A stretch of 64,000 nucleotides of DNA from Bradyrhizobium sp. (GTDB lineage: Bacteria > Pseudomonadota > Alphaproteobacteria > Rhizobiales > Xanthobacteraceae). Location of the stretch: contig NZ_JAURXB010000169.1 in the NCBI RefSeq assembly GCF_030654605.1, forward strand, positions 1 to 64,000. Reading direction: 5' to 3'. Positions 9,617-19,433 of this stretch are shown in pieces (the stretch's first letter is position 1; every line of letters begins with the position of its first letter). The notes under the pieces are model-generated. The model ran no database searches and was not told where the DNA came from. It saw only the letters and a list, made by a program, of their open reading frames with translations. The position numbers were made by a program, and so were the translations under genes.

Positions 9617-10339
9617 CTAAAGCGCTGAAAATCCAGCGACAAAGCCCGGTTTTTGACCGATTCGCGCAATCAAGTCGGGTAATTGCCGCATATCGGCGAA
9701 AACAGCGACGGCCCCGGCGGCGCGCAGCCGGTCGCCGTGACCGGGGCGGCAATGGCTGCCGCCGTAAAAGCCGAGCACGGGCATCCCGGCCGCGACCGCG
9801 GCGGCGATGCCGGCGAGGCTGTCCTCGATCACCAGGCAGCGCGCCGGCGCCGCCTGCATCTGCGCGGCGGCAAACAGGAACAGATCGGGTGCCGGCTTGC
9901 CGTTTCGCACCTGCACGGCGGAAAAAATGTGCGGCGCGAACCGATCCCACAACCCGACGCGATTGAGACTGGCGCTGATCTTCTCTGGCGGCCCGCTCGA
10001 TGCAACGCAGACGGGCAGCGCAATTGCCGCCAGTGCCTCGTCGACATGCGGTGTGGCTTGGAGCGAAACCGCAAACAACCGGAAAATCTCGGCATAGACC
10101 TGGGCGTGGAAGTCATCCGGCAGGCTGCGGCCCATCTCGGCTTCGACTTCGAGACTGGCCTGGCGCATCGAGCGGCCGAGAAAACGATCGAACACCTGAT
10201 CGGCCGTGATCTTGTAGCCATGGCGCGTCAGGGTTTCGGCATGCGCGGCGCAGGAGATCACTTCGCTGTCGACCAGCACGCCGTCGCAGTCGAAAATGAC
10301 GAGATCGAAAGGATCTTTGTCTCGACGCGTTTTCTTCAC
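9617..10339 (-). CDS. HAD-superfamily hydrolase (beta-phosphoglucomutase/phosphatase type)
   Basis: A 240-residue subfamily I HAD phosphohydrolase. Motif I is FDCDGVLVDSE (nucleophile Asp followed by the acid Asp), motif II is the Ser of VASSGPPEKI, motif III the Lys of GKPAPDLFL, and motif IV the acidic EDSLAGIAAAVAAGM. An alpha-helical cap lies between motifs I and II. Likely substrates are small sugar phosphates, but the sequence does not settle this. It starts 4 bases after the fur stop codon, suggesting one transcript. Confidence 0.88.
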   Translation of the reverse strand: MKKTRRDKDPFDLVIFDCDGVLVDSEVISCAAHAETLTRHGYKITADQVFDRFLGRSMRQASLEVEAEMGRSLPDDFHAQVYAEIFRLFAVSLQATPHVDEALAAIALPVCVASSGPPEKISASLNRVGLWDRFAPHIFSAVQVRNGKPAPDLFLFAAAQMQAAPARCLVIEDSLAGIAAAVAAGMPVLGFYGGSHCRPGHGDRLRAAGAVAVFADMRQLPDLIARIGQKPGFVAGFSAL

Positions 10340-10343
10340 GCAA

Positions 10344-10793
10344 TCAGGATTTGTCGTCGTCCAGCGGGACGCAATACAGTTCCAGCCGATGATCGACCAG
10401 CTTGTAGCCGAGCTTGCGGGCGATTTCGGCCTGCAGCTTCTCGATTTCCTCGTTGGTGAACTCGATCACCTTGCCGTCGCGCAGATTGATAAGGTGGTCG
10501 TGATGGCTGTCGCGCATCTGCTCGTAGCGGGCGCGGCCCTCGCGGAAATCGTGCCGCTCGATGATGCCGGCGTCCTCGAACAGTTTTACCGTGCGATACA
10601 CCGTCGAGATCGAGATCTTGTCGTCGACCGCGACGCAGCGGCGATACAGTTCCTCGACGTCGGGATGATCCACCGCTTCCGCCAGCACGCGGGCGATGAC
10701 GCGGCGTTGTTCGGTCATGCGCATGCCGGTGGCGGCGCAACGCGATTCGATACCGGTGGCCTTGGGCATGGGCGTGGATTTCAATGCAGTCAT
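10344..10793 (-). CDS. fur: Fur-family metal-responsive regulator
   Basis: A 149-residue Fur protein with a winged helix (ISISTVYRTVKLFEDAG) followed by the metal-binding dimerization domain (MRDSHHDHLINLRDGKVIEF). CxxC structural zinc motifs are absent, as in several rhizobial Fur proteins. In alphaproteobacteria this lineage senses iron or manganese (Fur/Mur), and the sequence alone does not say which. The gene sits between rimI and a HAD hydrolase in the leftward block. The ATG at codon 9 (PMPKAT) is an alternative start. Confidence 0.9.
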   Translation of the reverse strand: MTALKSTPMPKATGIESRCAATGMRMTEQRRVIARVLAEAVDHPDVEELYRRCVAVDDKISISTVYRTVKLFEDAGIIERHDFREGRARYEQMRDSHHDHLINLRDGKVIEFTNEEIEKLQAEIARKLGYKLVDHRLELYCVPLDDDKS

Positions 10794-10874
10794 GTCTAGT
10801 CCGCCTTCGGCAACGCACGACCCGCGATAAGATCATGCGCCCCTTGCAAGGGCCTTTCTGCCACTCCGGGCGCG

Positions 10875-11372
10875 CTACGACAAGTCGCGACGCATCAGAA
10901 GTGCGTTCAATTGTTCCCCGTTGGCCTCCCGGTAATACCGTTCGCGGCGTCCGACGACGGTAAAACCGGCCCGTTCATAGAGCCGGCGCGCCGGCTGATT
11001 ATTTTCCTCGACCTCGAGGAATATGGTGCGCACGCCACGGCCCGCAAGATGGCCGAGATGTGTCAGCAGCAGGTTGTGCGACAGGCCACGGCCGCGCTGA
11101 TCGGCGGCAACCGCGATCGACAGGATCTCGGCCTCGTCGGCGGCCAGCCGCGACACCGCGAAGCCGATGATCTTTCGACCCTGCCTCAGGCGATGAACCA
11201 GCGTATTGCGCTCGCTCAACATGGTCTCGAATTCGGCTTCGCCCCAGCCGCGGTGAAACGATGCGCCGTGCAGTTGCGCCAGCCGGGCGGCGTCGCGCGG
11301 GGTCGCGGGCTCGACCACCGCCGCGCCGCCGCGCCGCCATCCGTCGAACCAGGAACGTATTCGACTCATCAT
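10875..11372 (-). CDS. rimI: Ribosomal-protein-alanine N-acetyltransferase-like GNAT
   Basis: A 165-residue GNAT acetyltransferase of the RimI group, which acetylates the N-terminal Ala of ribosomal protein S18. The acetyl-CoA loop QRGRGLS follows IAVAADQ, and VEENNQPARRLYERAGFTVVGRR is the typical RimI motif B. The start ATG 11372 overlaps the tsaB stop (ATGA), and the tsaB-rimI pairing supports the name. A second ATG follows immediately. Confidence 0.92.
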   Translation of the reverse strand: MMSRIRSWFDGWRRGGAAVVEPATPRDAARLAQLHGASFHRGWGEAEFETMLSERNTLVHRLRQGRKIIGFAVSRLAADEAEILSIAVAADQRGRGLSHNLLLTHLGHLAGRGVRTIFLEVEENNQPARRLYERAGFTVVGRRERYYREANGEQLNALLMRRDLS

Positions 11373-12067
11373 GATGAGGACGGCTGCGCGGCTCTCTGCA
11401 GCGCGTCCTGTGAAGGCTTGGCGTCGGGAGCGCGCAGGTAATACGGCCGCGCCGGTGCGGCATCCGGACTGACCGCGGCCCCGAGCCACGCCACCCAGGC
11501 GATGTCGGGCGCCGGTTGCGGATCGACCTTGAACGGAGCCGCCGCATCGGCCGGCCAGCGCTGGCTGAGAATCAGGGCGGCGTTGCCGACCAGATGCGGC
11601 GCGCCGAATCGCGCGGCTTCCAGCGCTTCCTCGACCGGCGCGACGCGCGGCCGGACCAGCGAACTGCCGTCGCCGCTCACCACCTGAAAATACACATGGT
11701 CATGCCGCGCATCGATCGCCGAGATCACCGGCTGCGCGGCGTTCTGGGCGACGACGGGCGCGGCATAGGCCGTCAGCGTGGTCAGCCCGACCACCGGTCT
11801 GTTGGCGGCAAGGCCGATGCCGCGCGCCGCGGAGAGCCCGACCCGCAGTCCGGTAAAGCTGCCGGGGCCGGTGGTCACCGCGATGCGGTCGAGCGCAACG
11901 AAAGCAATGCCGGATGCCTTCGTCACGCGCGCGATCAGCGGCATCAGCGCCTCGGCATGGCCGCGCTTCATCGGCTGCGACTCCTGCGCGATCAGCCTGC
12001 CGGCGTCGGTATCCAGCACGCCGGCGGCGCAGGCGTCCAATGCGGTATCGATGGCGAGGATCAGCAT
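11369..12067 (-). CDS. tsaB: tRNA threonylcarbamoyladenosine biosynthesis protein TsaB
   Basis: TsaB (YeaZ) of 232 residues is a non-catalytic ASKHA-fold partner of TsaD needed for t6A37 synthesis in tRNAs. The N-terminal MLILAIDTALDACAAGV and VTTGPGSFTGLRVG are family hallmarks. ATG 12067 is chosen because conservation begins there; the upstream open frame runs through an intergenic repeat. It is translationally coupled to rimI. Confidence 0.94.
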   Translation of the reverse strand: MLILAIDTALDACAAGVLDTDAGRLIAQESQPMKRGHAEALMPLIARVTKASGIAFVALDRIAVTTGPGSFTGLRVGLSAARGIGLAANRPVVGLTTLTAYAAPVVAQNAAQPVISAIDARHDHVYFQVVSGDGSSLVRPRVAPVEEALEAARFGAPHLVGNAALILSQRWPADAAAPFKVDPQPAPDIAWVAWLGAAVSPDAAPARPYYLRAPDAKPSQDALQRAAQPSSS

Positions 12068-12109
12068 GTGGGGATTGGTAGCATATTTGCGACGAAAGGC
12101 GCGCGGTTC

Positions 12110-12200
12110 TCGCCGTCCTGGCCGGGCCTGTCCCGGCCATCCACGTCTTTTCCGTGCCCAAAAACGTTGATGCCCGGGACAAGCCCGGGCATCACGCAAA
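12110..12200. repeat. Intergenic palindrome, GGCCGGG/CCCGGCC-CATCCACGTCTT family
   Basis: The stretch contains nested inverted repeats: gccgggcctgtcccggc and tgcccgggacaagcccgggca, with CATCCACGTCTTT between them. A second copy of the same pattern lies at 46248-46358. It occupies the gap upstream of tsaB and downstream of the Nfu gene. Confidence 0.8.
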
Positions 12201-12226
12201 AAGTACCGAGATTTTCGTCGATGAAC

Positions 12227-12796
12227 CTAGATCGGCCGGACTTCGACCACGTCGGGCACGAAATGCTTCAGCAGGTTCTGGATGCCGTGCTGCAGGGTCG
12301 CGGTGGAGGACGGGCAGCCGGCGCAGGCGCCCTTCATGTTGAGATAGACGATACCGTCCTTGAAGCCGCGGAAGGTGATGTCGCCGCCATCATTGGCGAC
12401 CGCGGGGCGCACCCTGGTTTCGATCAGGTCCTTGATGGTCGCGACCGTCTCGGCGTCGGCCTCGTTGAAGAACTCGTCTTCCTCGTCGGCGGCCTCGTCG
12501 CTGGCGGCAATGCCGTCGGCCAAAAGCGGCGCGCCGGACATGTAGTGTTCCATGATGGCGCCGAGGATCGACGGCTTGAGGTGCTGCCAGTCGCTGGCGT
12601 CCTTGGTCACGGTGACGAAGTCGGAACCGTAAAACACGCTGGTGACGCCGGGCACTTCGAACAGCCGTGTCGCCAGCGGCGAGCGCGCCGCGGCTTCGCG
12701 ATTGGCGAATTCCATGGTGCCGCCGTCGAGCACGGTTCGGCCGGGAATGAATTTCAGGGTGGCGGGATTGGGCGTGGCTTCGGTCTGGATGAACAT
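12227..12796 (-). CDS. NifU/Nfu-family iron-sulfur scaffold protein
   Basis: A 189-residue Fe-S carrier. Residues 1-90 form an Nfu_N domain (FIQTEATPNPATLKFIPG) and residues about 110-185 a NifU C-terminal domain whose cluster-binding CxxC is in KGACAGCPSST. Such proteins pass Fe-S clusters to target apoproteins in the cytoplasm. ATG 12796 is preceded by AGGAG at good spacing; a GTG six codons upstream would overlap that site. It is a single gene flanked by repeats. Confidence 0.93.
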   Translation of the reverse strand: MFIQTEATPNPATLKFIPGRTVLDGGTMEFANREAAARSPLATRLFEVPGVTSVFYGSDFVTVTKDASDWQHLKPSILGAIMEHYMSGAPLLADGIAASDEAADEEDEFFNEADAETVATIKDLIETRVRPAVANDGGDITFRGFKDGIVYLNMKGACAGCPSSTATLQHGIQNLLKHFVPDVVEVRPI

Positions 12797-12897
12797 GGCT
12801 TTCTCCTGCGACACCGGTTCAAGGCCGGCGCGTGGCTGACCCTTTAGCAGATGGCGACGGCGGATGCACGATCAAGGGCGGGAACCTGCCATGCAGC

Positions 12898-13038
12898 CCA
12901 TCCTTCGAGACGCATCGCCGTTGGCGATGCTCCTCCAGCGACAACGGCGATGCCGTTGCGCGGGGATGAGGTTTAACCTGTTGAAACACCACAACCTCAT
13001 GCTGAGGAGCGAGCGGCGCGAGCGTCTCGAAGCATGGG
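12898..13038. repeat. Intergenic palindrome, CCATCCTTCGAGACGC...GCGTCTCGAAGCATGG family
   Basis: The arms ccatccttcgagacgc and gcgtctcgaagcatgg are imperfect inverted copies, with an inner aacctcatgctgaggagc segment. It lies in the gap between the Nfu and universal stress genes. No other copy was found in this window. Confidence 0.7.
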
Positions 13039-13061
13039 CAGCAAGCGACTCGCCGTCAGAC

Positions 13062-13556
13062 CTACGACAGCCCGTCGATATCCGCGTCGCTGAGATCGCC
13101 GGGCACGATAATGACGGGTATCGGGAACGAGCCGACCGTCTTGGCCATGGTGGTGATGATCGGGCCGGGGCCCTCCGCACCGGGGTTGGCGGCCAGCACC
13201 AGCATCGCGATATCGACGTCCTTGTCGATCACGTCGAGGATCTGGCCGGTGGCGTCGCCTTCCCGGATCACGCGTTCGGGCGTGATCGCGGCGATGCCGT
13301 TGGCGCGGCCGGCGGCGCGATCGAGCGCGGCGCTGGCGTTCTCCTCGGCCTCGGCGCGCATGATGTCGGCGACCCCGAGCCATTGCTGGTTCTGGTCCTC
13401 GATCTCGATGACGCGCAGCATCACCACGCCGCCGCCGACGCGGATCGCCCAGCGGCTGGCATAGTAGACCGCGCGGTCCCATTCCGCGGTGTCGTCAACG
13501 ATGACAAGGCATTTCGGCTTGTGACCGGTCTCGTAGCTTCGTCGCTGGGTGGTCAT
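13062..13556 (-). CDS. Universal stress protein (UspA) family
   Basis: A 164-residue single UspA domain protein. The Rossmann-like start CLVIVDDTAEWDRAVYYASRW and the C-terminal strand SFPIPVIIVPGDL fit the family. The usual ATP-binding GxxGxxxxxxxxxG(S/T) loop is only partly recognisable around GAEGPGPIITTMAKTVGS, so nucleotide binding is doubtful. The ATG at 13556 begins MTTQRRSYETG; earlier in-frame starts lie in poorly conserved sequence. It stands alone between trpS and the Nfu gene. Confidence 0.85.
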   Translation of the reverse strand: MTTQRRSYETGHKPKCLVIVDDTAEWDRAVYYASRWAIRVGGGVVMLRVIEIEDQNQQWLGVADIMRAEAEENASAALDRAAGRANGIAAITPERVIREGDATGQILDVIDKDVDIAMLVLAANPGAEGPGPIITTMAKTVGSFPIPVIIVPGDLSDADIDGLS

Positions 13557-13668
13557 GCATGTCCCGATGCTGCGCCAAACCGACGCATGCTGCCACGGCG
13601 CGGCCATGCTCCACAAGCGGCAGCGTGAAAGCTGCGCGCTCGGCCAATTGTGGCGAAGGCGTGGAACC

Positions 13669-14721
13669 CTAGCGTTTGCTGACGAAGCCGACGATGTCCC
13701 GGGTCGCCCGCATGGTTTCGGCGGCGATCACCCGGGCGCGCGCGGCGCCGTCGACCAGCACCTGGTCGATGGTGCCGGGGTCCGCCATCAGCCGCTTCAT
13801 CTCGGTGGCGATCGGCGACAGTTTTGTCACGCACAGCTCGACCAGCGAATTCTTGAAGGCCGAAAATTGTGCGCCGCCGAATTCGCCGAGCAAGTCGGCT
13901 TTGGTTCGGCCCGACAGCGCGGCATAGATCCCGACCAGATTGTCGGCCTCGGGACGGGTTTCGAGACCCTTTTCCTCCGACGGCAACGGCTCGGGATCGG
14001 TTTTCGCCTTGCGGATTTTCTGCGCAATGGTGTCGGCGTCGTCGGTGAGGTTGATCCGCGAATTGTCCGACGCATCCGACTTCGACATTTTCTTGGTGCC
14101 GTCGCGCAACGACATCACCCGCGTCGCGGGGCCGGTGATCAGCGGCTCCGGCTGCGGAAAGAACAAGCCGTCATTGAAGCCATGGCTGCGGATCGACTCG
14201 GAAAAGTCATTGTTGAATTTCTGCGCGATGTCGCGCGACAGCTCGAGGTGCTGCTTCTGGTCCTCGCCCACAGGCACATGGGTAGCGCGATACACCAGAA
14301 TGTCGGCCGCCATCAGCACCGGATAATCGTAGAGTCCGACGGAGGCGGCCTCGCGATCCTTGCCGGCCTTGTCCTTGAACTGGGTCATGCGGTTGAGCCA
14401 GCCGATCCGCGCCACGCAATTGAAGATCCACGCCAGTTCCGCGTGTTCGAGCACCTGACTCTGGTTGAACACGATATGTTTTTTCGGATCGATGCCCGAG
14501 GCGATGAAGGCCGCGGTTACTTCGCGGGTATTGCGCGCCAGCTCGGCCGGGCCGCCCCATACCTCCACCGGCTGCGTGATGGCGTGCATGTCGACGACGC
14601 AATAGAGACAATTATGCGTCTCCTGCAGTTTGACGAAATTGACGATCGCGCCGAGGTAATTGCCGAGATGCAGATTGCCCGTCGGCTGGACGCCCGAAAA
14701 TACCCGTTCAACCATCGCCAT
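13669..14721 (-). CDS. trpS: Tryptophan-tRNA ligase
   Basis: TrpRS of 350 residues is a class I aminoacyl-tRNA synthetase. The HIGH-like motif reads NLHLGNYLG after SGVQPTG, and the KMSKS motif is [10 protein letters not shown]. The length is normal for bacterial TrpS. The start is MAMVERVF at 14721 or the ATG two codons later; the frame extends ten codons upstream without conservation. It lies 42 bases downstream of murJ on the same strand. Confidence 0.97.
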   Translation of the reverse strand: MAMVERVFSGVQPTGNLHLGNYLGAIVNFVKLQETHNCLYCVVDMHAITQPVEVWGGPAELARNTREVTAAFIASGIDPKKHIVFNQSQVLEHAELAWIFNCVARIGWLNRMTQFKDKAGKDREAASVGLYDYPVLMAADILVYRATHVPVGEDQKQHLELSRDIAQKFNNDFSESIRSHGFNDGLFFPQPEPLITGPATRVMSLRDGTKKMSKSDASDNSRINLTDDADTIAQKIRKAKTDPEPLPSEEKGLETRPEADNLVGIYAALSGRTKADLLGEFGGAQFSAFKNSLVELCVTKLSPIATEMKRLMADPGTIDQVLVDGAARARVIAAETMRATRDIVGFVSKR

Positions 14722-14763
14722 AGTCAGCTTCCCTGTTTCGGGCCGTCCCATGCCACGCGGGGC

Positions 14764-16320
14764 CTAGCTGCGCAAGCCGGAAGCCCTGGTTTGGCGAATC
14801 GCGGTCACCGCTTCGGCCCAGCTGGTAACGCCGAACCAGGCCAGAAGCCCGCCGTAAATCACCATTCCGCCTGCGATCAGCACTCCCAGCAGCGCGGCCT
14901 GCACGAGGCCGTGTACGGTCGCCGCTGTGGGCAGGACGAACGCCACCGCCAGCCACAGCAGCCCGCCCATGACGAGCGCCGCCGCCACGATGCGCGGCAG
15001 CCGCCGGCGCGCCGCCGCATCGATCGAGAAGCCGAATGTCGCGGCCCCGCGCCGGATCAGGCTGAGCGCGCTGCTCCAGGCCCCGCACGAAATCGCGGCG
15101 GCGATCCCGCTGGCGCCGTACATATGACCAAGCACCGCGGCGAGCACGATCGCGACCGCAAATCCGTATCCCGTTGCCTTGAGCGGTGTGCGCGTATCCT
15201 CGCGCGCGAAAAAGGCCGGCGACAGCGCCTTGACCAGCACATGGGCAGGCAGGCCGAGCGCCAGCCACATCATCGCCTGCGCGGTCGCCGCGGTATCGGC
15301 CGCGCTGAAGGCGCCGTGCTGGAACAGCAGGCGCACGATCGGTTCGCTGAGCGCGATCAATCCCAGCGTCGCCGGCAAAGCCAGCCCAACGCTGAGTTCG
15401 AGTCCGCGCGATTCGGCATGCGCGACGGCGCCGGAATCGTTTGCGCGCACGCCGCGCGTCAGCTCGGGCACCAGCACCGCGCCGATGGCGACGCCGACCA
15501 GGCCGAGCGGCAATTCGATCAGACGATTGGCAAAATACAGCCACGACACCGCCGAGGGCGATGACGAGGCGATGACGGCGCCGCCTAGGATCAGCAATTG
15601 CGGCCCCGCGCCGCCGATCATGCCGGGAACCGCCTTGCCGAGAAAGCCGCGCATCTGCGAATCGAAGCTGATGCGCGGCGGCGTTGCGATTCCGCCGCCA
15701 TGCGACACCAGGATCAGCAATTGCAGCAGCCCGGCCAGGCCGACGGTGGCGGCGACGGCAAGTGCTGCGAAGCCGGCATCCTGTCGCCACACCAGCAGCG
15801 CCGCCATCACAGCGATCAGCGCGATGTTGAACAGCAGCGGCGAGAATGCGGTCAGCGCAAAACGTCCCTGCGCATTCAACAGCGCCATCATCACCGTGAC
15901 GGGGCCGGCGAAGGCGAGATAAGGCAGCATCAAACGCGCATCGTCGACCGCCAGTTGCAGCGTTGCCGTCGCGGCAAAGCCCGGCGCCAGCGCGGATATC
16001 ACCAGCGGCATCAACAGGCCGATCAAGGCCGCCGCCGCCACCAGTGCGGCGCTGACGGTGCCGAGCACGCTGCCGGCGAAGGCGGCGGCCGCCGCCGTGC
16101 CCCCGGTCTCGCGTACCCGCAGCCAGGCCGGCACCAGCGACGCGTTCAGCGCCCCCTCGGTGAGCAGCCGCCTGATCACATTGACCCCCTGAAACGCCAC
16201 CAGGAACGCGTCGGCGACGGCGCCTGTGCCGAGCAGCGCCGCCAGCATCGCATCGCGCGCGAAGCCGAGCAGCCGCGAGGCCAGCGTTCCCGAGGAGACG
16301 GTGAGAAAGGAGCGGATCAT
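14764..16320 (-). CDS. murJ: Lipid II flippase MurJ
   Basis: A 518-residue MurJ/MviN of the MOP superfamily with about 14 hydrophobic segments. It moves lipid II across the inner membrane during peptidoglycan synthesis. The conserved N-terminus SGTLASRLLGFARDAMLA and the cavity Arg-rich stretch NVIRRLLTEGALNASLVPAW are present. ATG 16320 is chosen because it begins MIRSFLTVSSGT. It precedes trpS. Confidence 0.96.
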   Translation of the reverse strand: MIRSFLTVSSGTLASRLLGFARDAMLAALLGTGAVADAFLVAFQGVNVIRRLLTEGALNASLVPAWLRVRETGGTAAAAAFAGSVLGTVSAALVAAAALIGLLMPLVISALAPGFAATATLQLAVDDARLMLPYLAFAGPVTVMMALLNAQGRFALTAFSPLLFNIALIAVMAALLVWRQDAGFAALAVAATVGLAGLLQLLILVSHGGGIATPPRISFDSQMRGFLGKAVPGMIGGAGPQLLILGGAVIASSSPSAVSWLYFANRLIELPLGLVGVAIGAVLVPELTRGVRANDSGAVAHAESRGLELSVGLALPATLGLIALSEPIVRLLFQHGAFSAADTAATAQAMMWLALGLPAHVLVKALSPAFFAREDTRTPLKATGYGFAVAIVLAAVLGHMYGASGIAAAISCGAWSSALSLIRRGAATFGFSIDAAARRRLPRIVAAALVMGGLLWLAVAFVLPTAATVHGLVQAALLGVLIAGGMVIYGGLLAWFGVTSWAEAVTAIRQTRASGLRS

Positions 16321-16412
16321 TGGAGGTCCTATAGCAGCCGCCCAGCTTGCTGGCAGGGGGCCGATCTGGTAGGCCGCAACCTTTCGCACAATGCCGTAAA
16401 CAGGACGGGTAA

Positions 16413-17414
16413 ATGGCTAACGCAAAATACGACGTTCTCGGGATCGGCAATGCGATTTTCGACGTGCTGGTGCAGACCGATGAGGGCTTCCTCGCCCGCC
16501 ACGGCATGACCAAGGGCGGCATGGCGCTGATCGACGAGGCCCGCGCGCTGTCGATCTACGCCGACATGGGCCCGGCTACCGAAATGTCGGGCGGCTCGGC
16601 CGCCAACACCATCGTGGGCGTCGCCAATCTCGGCGCCCGCGCCGCCTATGTCGGCAAGGTCCGCGACGACCAGATCGGCCGGCTCTATACCCACGACATC
16701 CGCGCCGCCGGGGTCGCGTTCGAGACCAAGGCCGCGGCCGACGGCCCCGCCACCGGCTGCTCCTACATCCTGGTGACGCCGGACGGCGAGCGCACCATGA
16801 ACACGTATCTCGGCGCCGCGCAGGAGCTGACATCCGCCGACATCGACGAGGCCCAGGTCGCGGCCTCCGGCATCATCTATCTCGAAGGTTATCTCTGGGA
16901 TCCCAAGAGCGCCAAGGAAGCGTTCGTGAAGGCCGCCACCATCGCCCATGGCGCCGGGCGCCAGGTGGCGCTGACGTTGTCGGATTCATTCTGCGTCGAT
17001 CGCTACCGCGACGAATTTCTCGACCTGATGCGCAAGGGCACCGTCGATCTCATTTTCGCTAACGAAGCCGAACTGCATTCGCTGTACCAGACGTCCGACT
17101 TCGACACGGCATTGAAACAGCTGCGTGAGGATACCAAACTCGGCGTCGTCACCCGCAGCGAGAAGGGCTGCGTCGTGGCGTCGAAAGACGGTGTCGTCGC
17201 GGTGCCGGCCTTCCCCATTGAAAAGATGGTGGACACCACCGGCGCCGGCGACCTGTTCGCCGCCGGCTTCCTGTTCGGCCTGGTGCGCAACGCCGGCCAT
17301 GAGGCCGCCGGCCGCCTCGGCGCGCTGGCCGCCGCGGAAGTGATCCAGCACATCGGGGCGCGACCGCAGGCCTCGCTGAAGGAACTGGCGCAGCAGAACG
17401 GGCTACCGGTGTAA
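16413..17414 (+). CDS. PfkB-family carbohydrate kinase, probably adenosine kinase
   Basis: A 333-residue ribokinase-fold enzyme that most likely phosphorylates adenosine to AMP in purine salvage. The N-terminal GIGNAIFDVLVQ, the substrate-contact GGSAANT (60-66) and the anion-hole/catalytic DTTGAGD (274-280) are all visible. Alphaproteobacteria commonly carry this adenosine kinase-type PfkB protein, but a ribokinase-like sugar specificity cannot be excluded. It is divergent from murJ, with starts 92 bases apart. Confidence 0.88.
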   Translation: MANAKYDVLGIGNAIFDVLVQTDEGFLARHGMTKGGMALIDEARALSIYADMGPATEMSGGSAANTIVGVANLGARAAYVGKVRDDQIGRLYTHDIRAAGVAFETKAAADGPATGCSYILVTPDGERTMNTYLGAAQELTSADIDEAQVAASGIIYLEGYLWDPKSAKEAFVKAATIAHGAGRQVALTLSDSFCVDRYRDEFLDLMRKGTVDLIFANEAELHSLYQTSDFDTALKQLREDTKLGVVTRSEKGCVVASKDGVVAVPAFPIEKMVDTTGAGDLFAAGFLFGLVRNAGHEAAGRLGALAAAEVIQHIGARPQASLKELAQQNGLPV

Positions 17415-17555
17415 GGGGGCGGACGTAGCTAGATGTAGCACTCCACGCGCGGGGCGACCCACAACCCTTTCTGTGTATGGGGTTGTTTTCGACTTTTTTG
17501 GTCAGGCCCCTCGGGCCGGCGCTGCCCCCGAGAACGCGGCCCCCCGCCATCAACA

Positions 17556-17675
17556 TCATTGCGAGGAGCGCTTGCGACGAAGCAATCCATTCTTCCTTGG
17601 CGTCGCGCGATGGATTGCCTCGCGGAGCCTGTCATCGGGCGGCGCTTCGCGCCGACCCGTTGGCTCGCAATGACG
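17556..17675. repeat. Intergenic palindrome, ATTGCGAG...GAAGCAATCC family (long form)
   Basis: Left arm tcattgcgaggagcgcttgc followed by gaagcaatccat, then an inverted atggattgc, an inserted ggcgcttcgcgccgaccc block, and a right arm ggctcgcaatgacgg. The same long layout recurs at 63222-63343. The copy sits between two convergent genes. Confidence 0.85.
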
Positions 17676-17677
17676 GA

Positions 17678-19372
17678 CTACGCCGTCTTCGCCGCCTTCA
17701 GCCCCAGCTTCGCCTCGACCGCATCGCGCATCAGGAACTTCTGCACCTTGCCGGTCACCGTCATCGGAAACTCCTCGACGAATTCGACGTAGCGCGGGAT
17801 CTTGTTGTGGGCGATCTGGCCCTGGCAGAAGGCGCGGACCTCGTCGGCGGTCAGGGTTTCGCCTGATCGTACCCGGATCCAGGCGCACAGCTCCTCGCCG
17901 TAGCGGGCGTCGGCGACGCCGAAAATCTGCACGTCCTGGATCTTCGGATGGCGGTAGAGGTATTCCTCGATCTCGCGCGGATAGAGGTTGTCGCCGCCGC
18001 GGATCACCATGTCCTTGATGCGGCCGACGATGTTGCAATAGCCCTCGGCGTCGATGATGGCGATGTCGCCGGTGTGCATCCAGCCGCTCGCATCGAGCAC
18101 TTCGGCGGTCTTTTCCGGCTCGTCCCAATAGCCCAGCATGACGCTGTAGCCGCGGGTGCAGAGTTCGCCGCGTTCGCCGCGCGGTACGATGCGGCCTTCG
18201 AGGTCGACCACCTTGACCTCGACATGCGGATGGATGCGCCCGACGGTGGAGACCCGTCGCTCCAGCGGATCGTCGGTGGCGCTCTGAAAACTGACCGGGC
18301 TGGTTTCGGTCATGCCATAGGCGATGGTGACGTCGCGCATGTTCATCTGCTCGTTGACGCGCCGCATCACCTCGATCGGGCAGGGCGCGCCGGCCATGAT
18401 GCCGGTGCGCAGCGACGAAAGGTCGAACTTCGCAAAATCGGGATGGTCGAGTTCGGCGATGAACATGGTGGGCACGCCGTACAGCGCCGTGCATTTCTCC
18501 CGCTCGACGGTCTGCAGCGTCGCCAGGGGATCAAAACCCTCGCCGGGATAGACCATGGCGGCGCCTGATGTGACCGAGGCCAGATTGCCCATCACCATGC
18601 CGAAACAATGATAGAGCGGCACCGGAATGCAGATGCGGTCGGCCTCGGTAAGGCGCATCGCGCGGCCGACGAAATAGCCGTTGTTGAGAATATTGTGGTG
18701 AGTCAGCGTGACGCCCTTGGGCGCTCCCGTGGTGCCGCTGGTGAACTGGATGTTGACGGCGTCGTCGAACTGCAGGGTCTTGCCGAGTGCGGCGAGCTCG
18801 TCGCGGTGGCGCGCGTTGCCCATGCCGGCGACCGCTCCAAACGGTATGGTGCCTGATGCGGCCGGGCCGCCGATCTGGATCACCGCCCGCAAGTGCGGCA
18901 GCCGCGCCGCCTGCAGCTCGCCCGGCGTTGCCGTCGCCAGCTCCGGCAGCAGTGTGTTCAGCATCCCTATGTAGTCGGAGGTCTTGAACGCGGTCGCCGT
19001 CACCAGCGCGGCGCAGCCGACTTTTGCCAAGGCGAATTCGAGTTCGCTCAAGCGATAGGCCGGATTGATGGTGACGAGAACGAGGCCGGCCTTGGCGGCG
19101 GCAAACTGCGTCAGCGCCCATTCCGGCCGGTTCAGCGACCACACCCCGATGCGCGCGCCGCGTTCCAGCCCGAGCGCGAGAAAGCCCGCCGCCAGCGCAT
19201 CGACCCGCGCGGCCAGTTCGGCCCATGTCCATCGGACGTCATGGCTCGGCGACACCAGCGCCTCGCGCTTCGCCCAGCGCCGCGCCGCCTGATCCAGCGT
19301 GCGCCCGATGGTATCGCCCAGCAACGGCGCATCCGCGATGCCGCAGACGTAGCTATCCGCAATTTCGGTCAA
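17678..19372 (-). CDS. Acyl-CoA synthetase (AMP-binding enzyme)
   Basis: A 564-residue ANL-superfamily ligase that activates a fatty or aromatic acid to its CoA thioester. The P-loop [10 protein letters not shown], the [11 protein letters not shown] motif and the C-terminal hinge and lysine motif ([19 protein letters not shown], and [10 protein letters not shown]) are intact. TTG 19372 is proposed as start because GGAGAG precedes it and conservation begins at [10 protein letters not shown]; an ATG 22 codons upstream (MTALFVLS) is the alternative. Chain-length preference cannot be told. Confidence 0.88.
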   Translation of the reverse strand: MTEIADSYVCGIADAPLLGDTIGRTLDQAARRWAKREALVSPSHDVRWTWAELAARVDALAAGFLALGLERGARIGVWSLNRPEWALTQFAAAKAGLVLVTINPAYRLSELEFALAKVGCAALVTATAFKTSDYIGMLNTLLPELATATPGELQAARLPHLRAVIQIGGPAASGTIPFGAVAGMGNARHRDELAALGKTLQFDDAVNIQFTSGTTGAPKGVTLTHHNILNNGYFVGRAMRLTEADRICIPVPLYHCFGMVMGNLASVTSGAAMVYPGEGFDPLATLQTVEREKCTALYGVPTMFIAELDHPDFAKFDLSSLRTGIMAGAPCPIEVMRRVNEQMNMRDVTIAYGMTETSPVSFQSATDDPLERRVSTVGRIHPHVEVKVVDLEGRIVPRGERGELCTRGYSVMLGYWDEPEKTAEVLDASGWMHTGDIAIIDAEGYCNIVGRIKDMVIRGGDNLYPREIEEYLYRHPKIQDVQIFGVADARYGEELCAWIRVRSGETLTADEVRAFCQGQIAHNKIPRYVEFVEEFPMTVTGKVQKFLMRDAVEAKLGLKAAKTA

Positions 19373-19433
19373 GTCGGTCTCTCCAAAAAAATCCAGTCTA
19401 TCAGCGTCATTGATGGATAATACAAACAACGCG

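Noticed and set aside
13549..15564. 671-codon plus-strand open frame across trpS and murJ
   Set aside because: It lies opposite two certain genes, has Arg/Gln/His-rich composition typical of antisense frames in high-GC DNA, and no recognisable domain.
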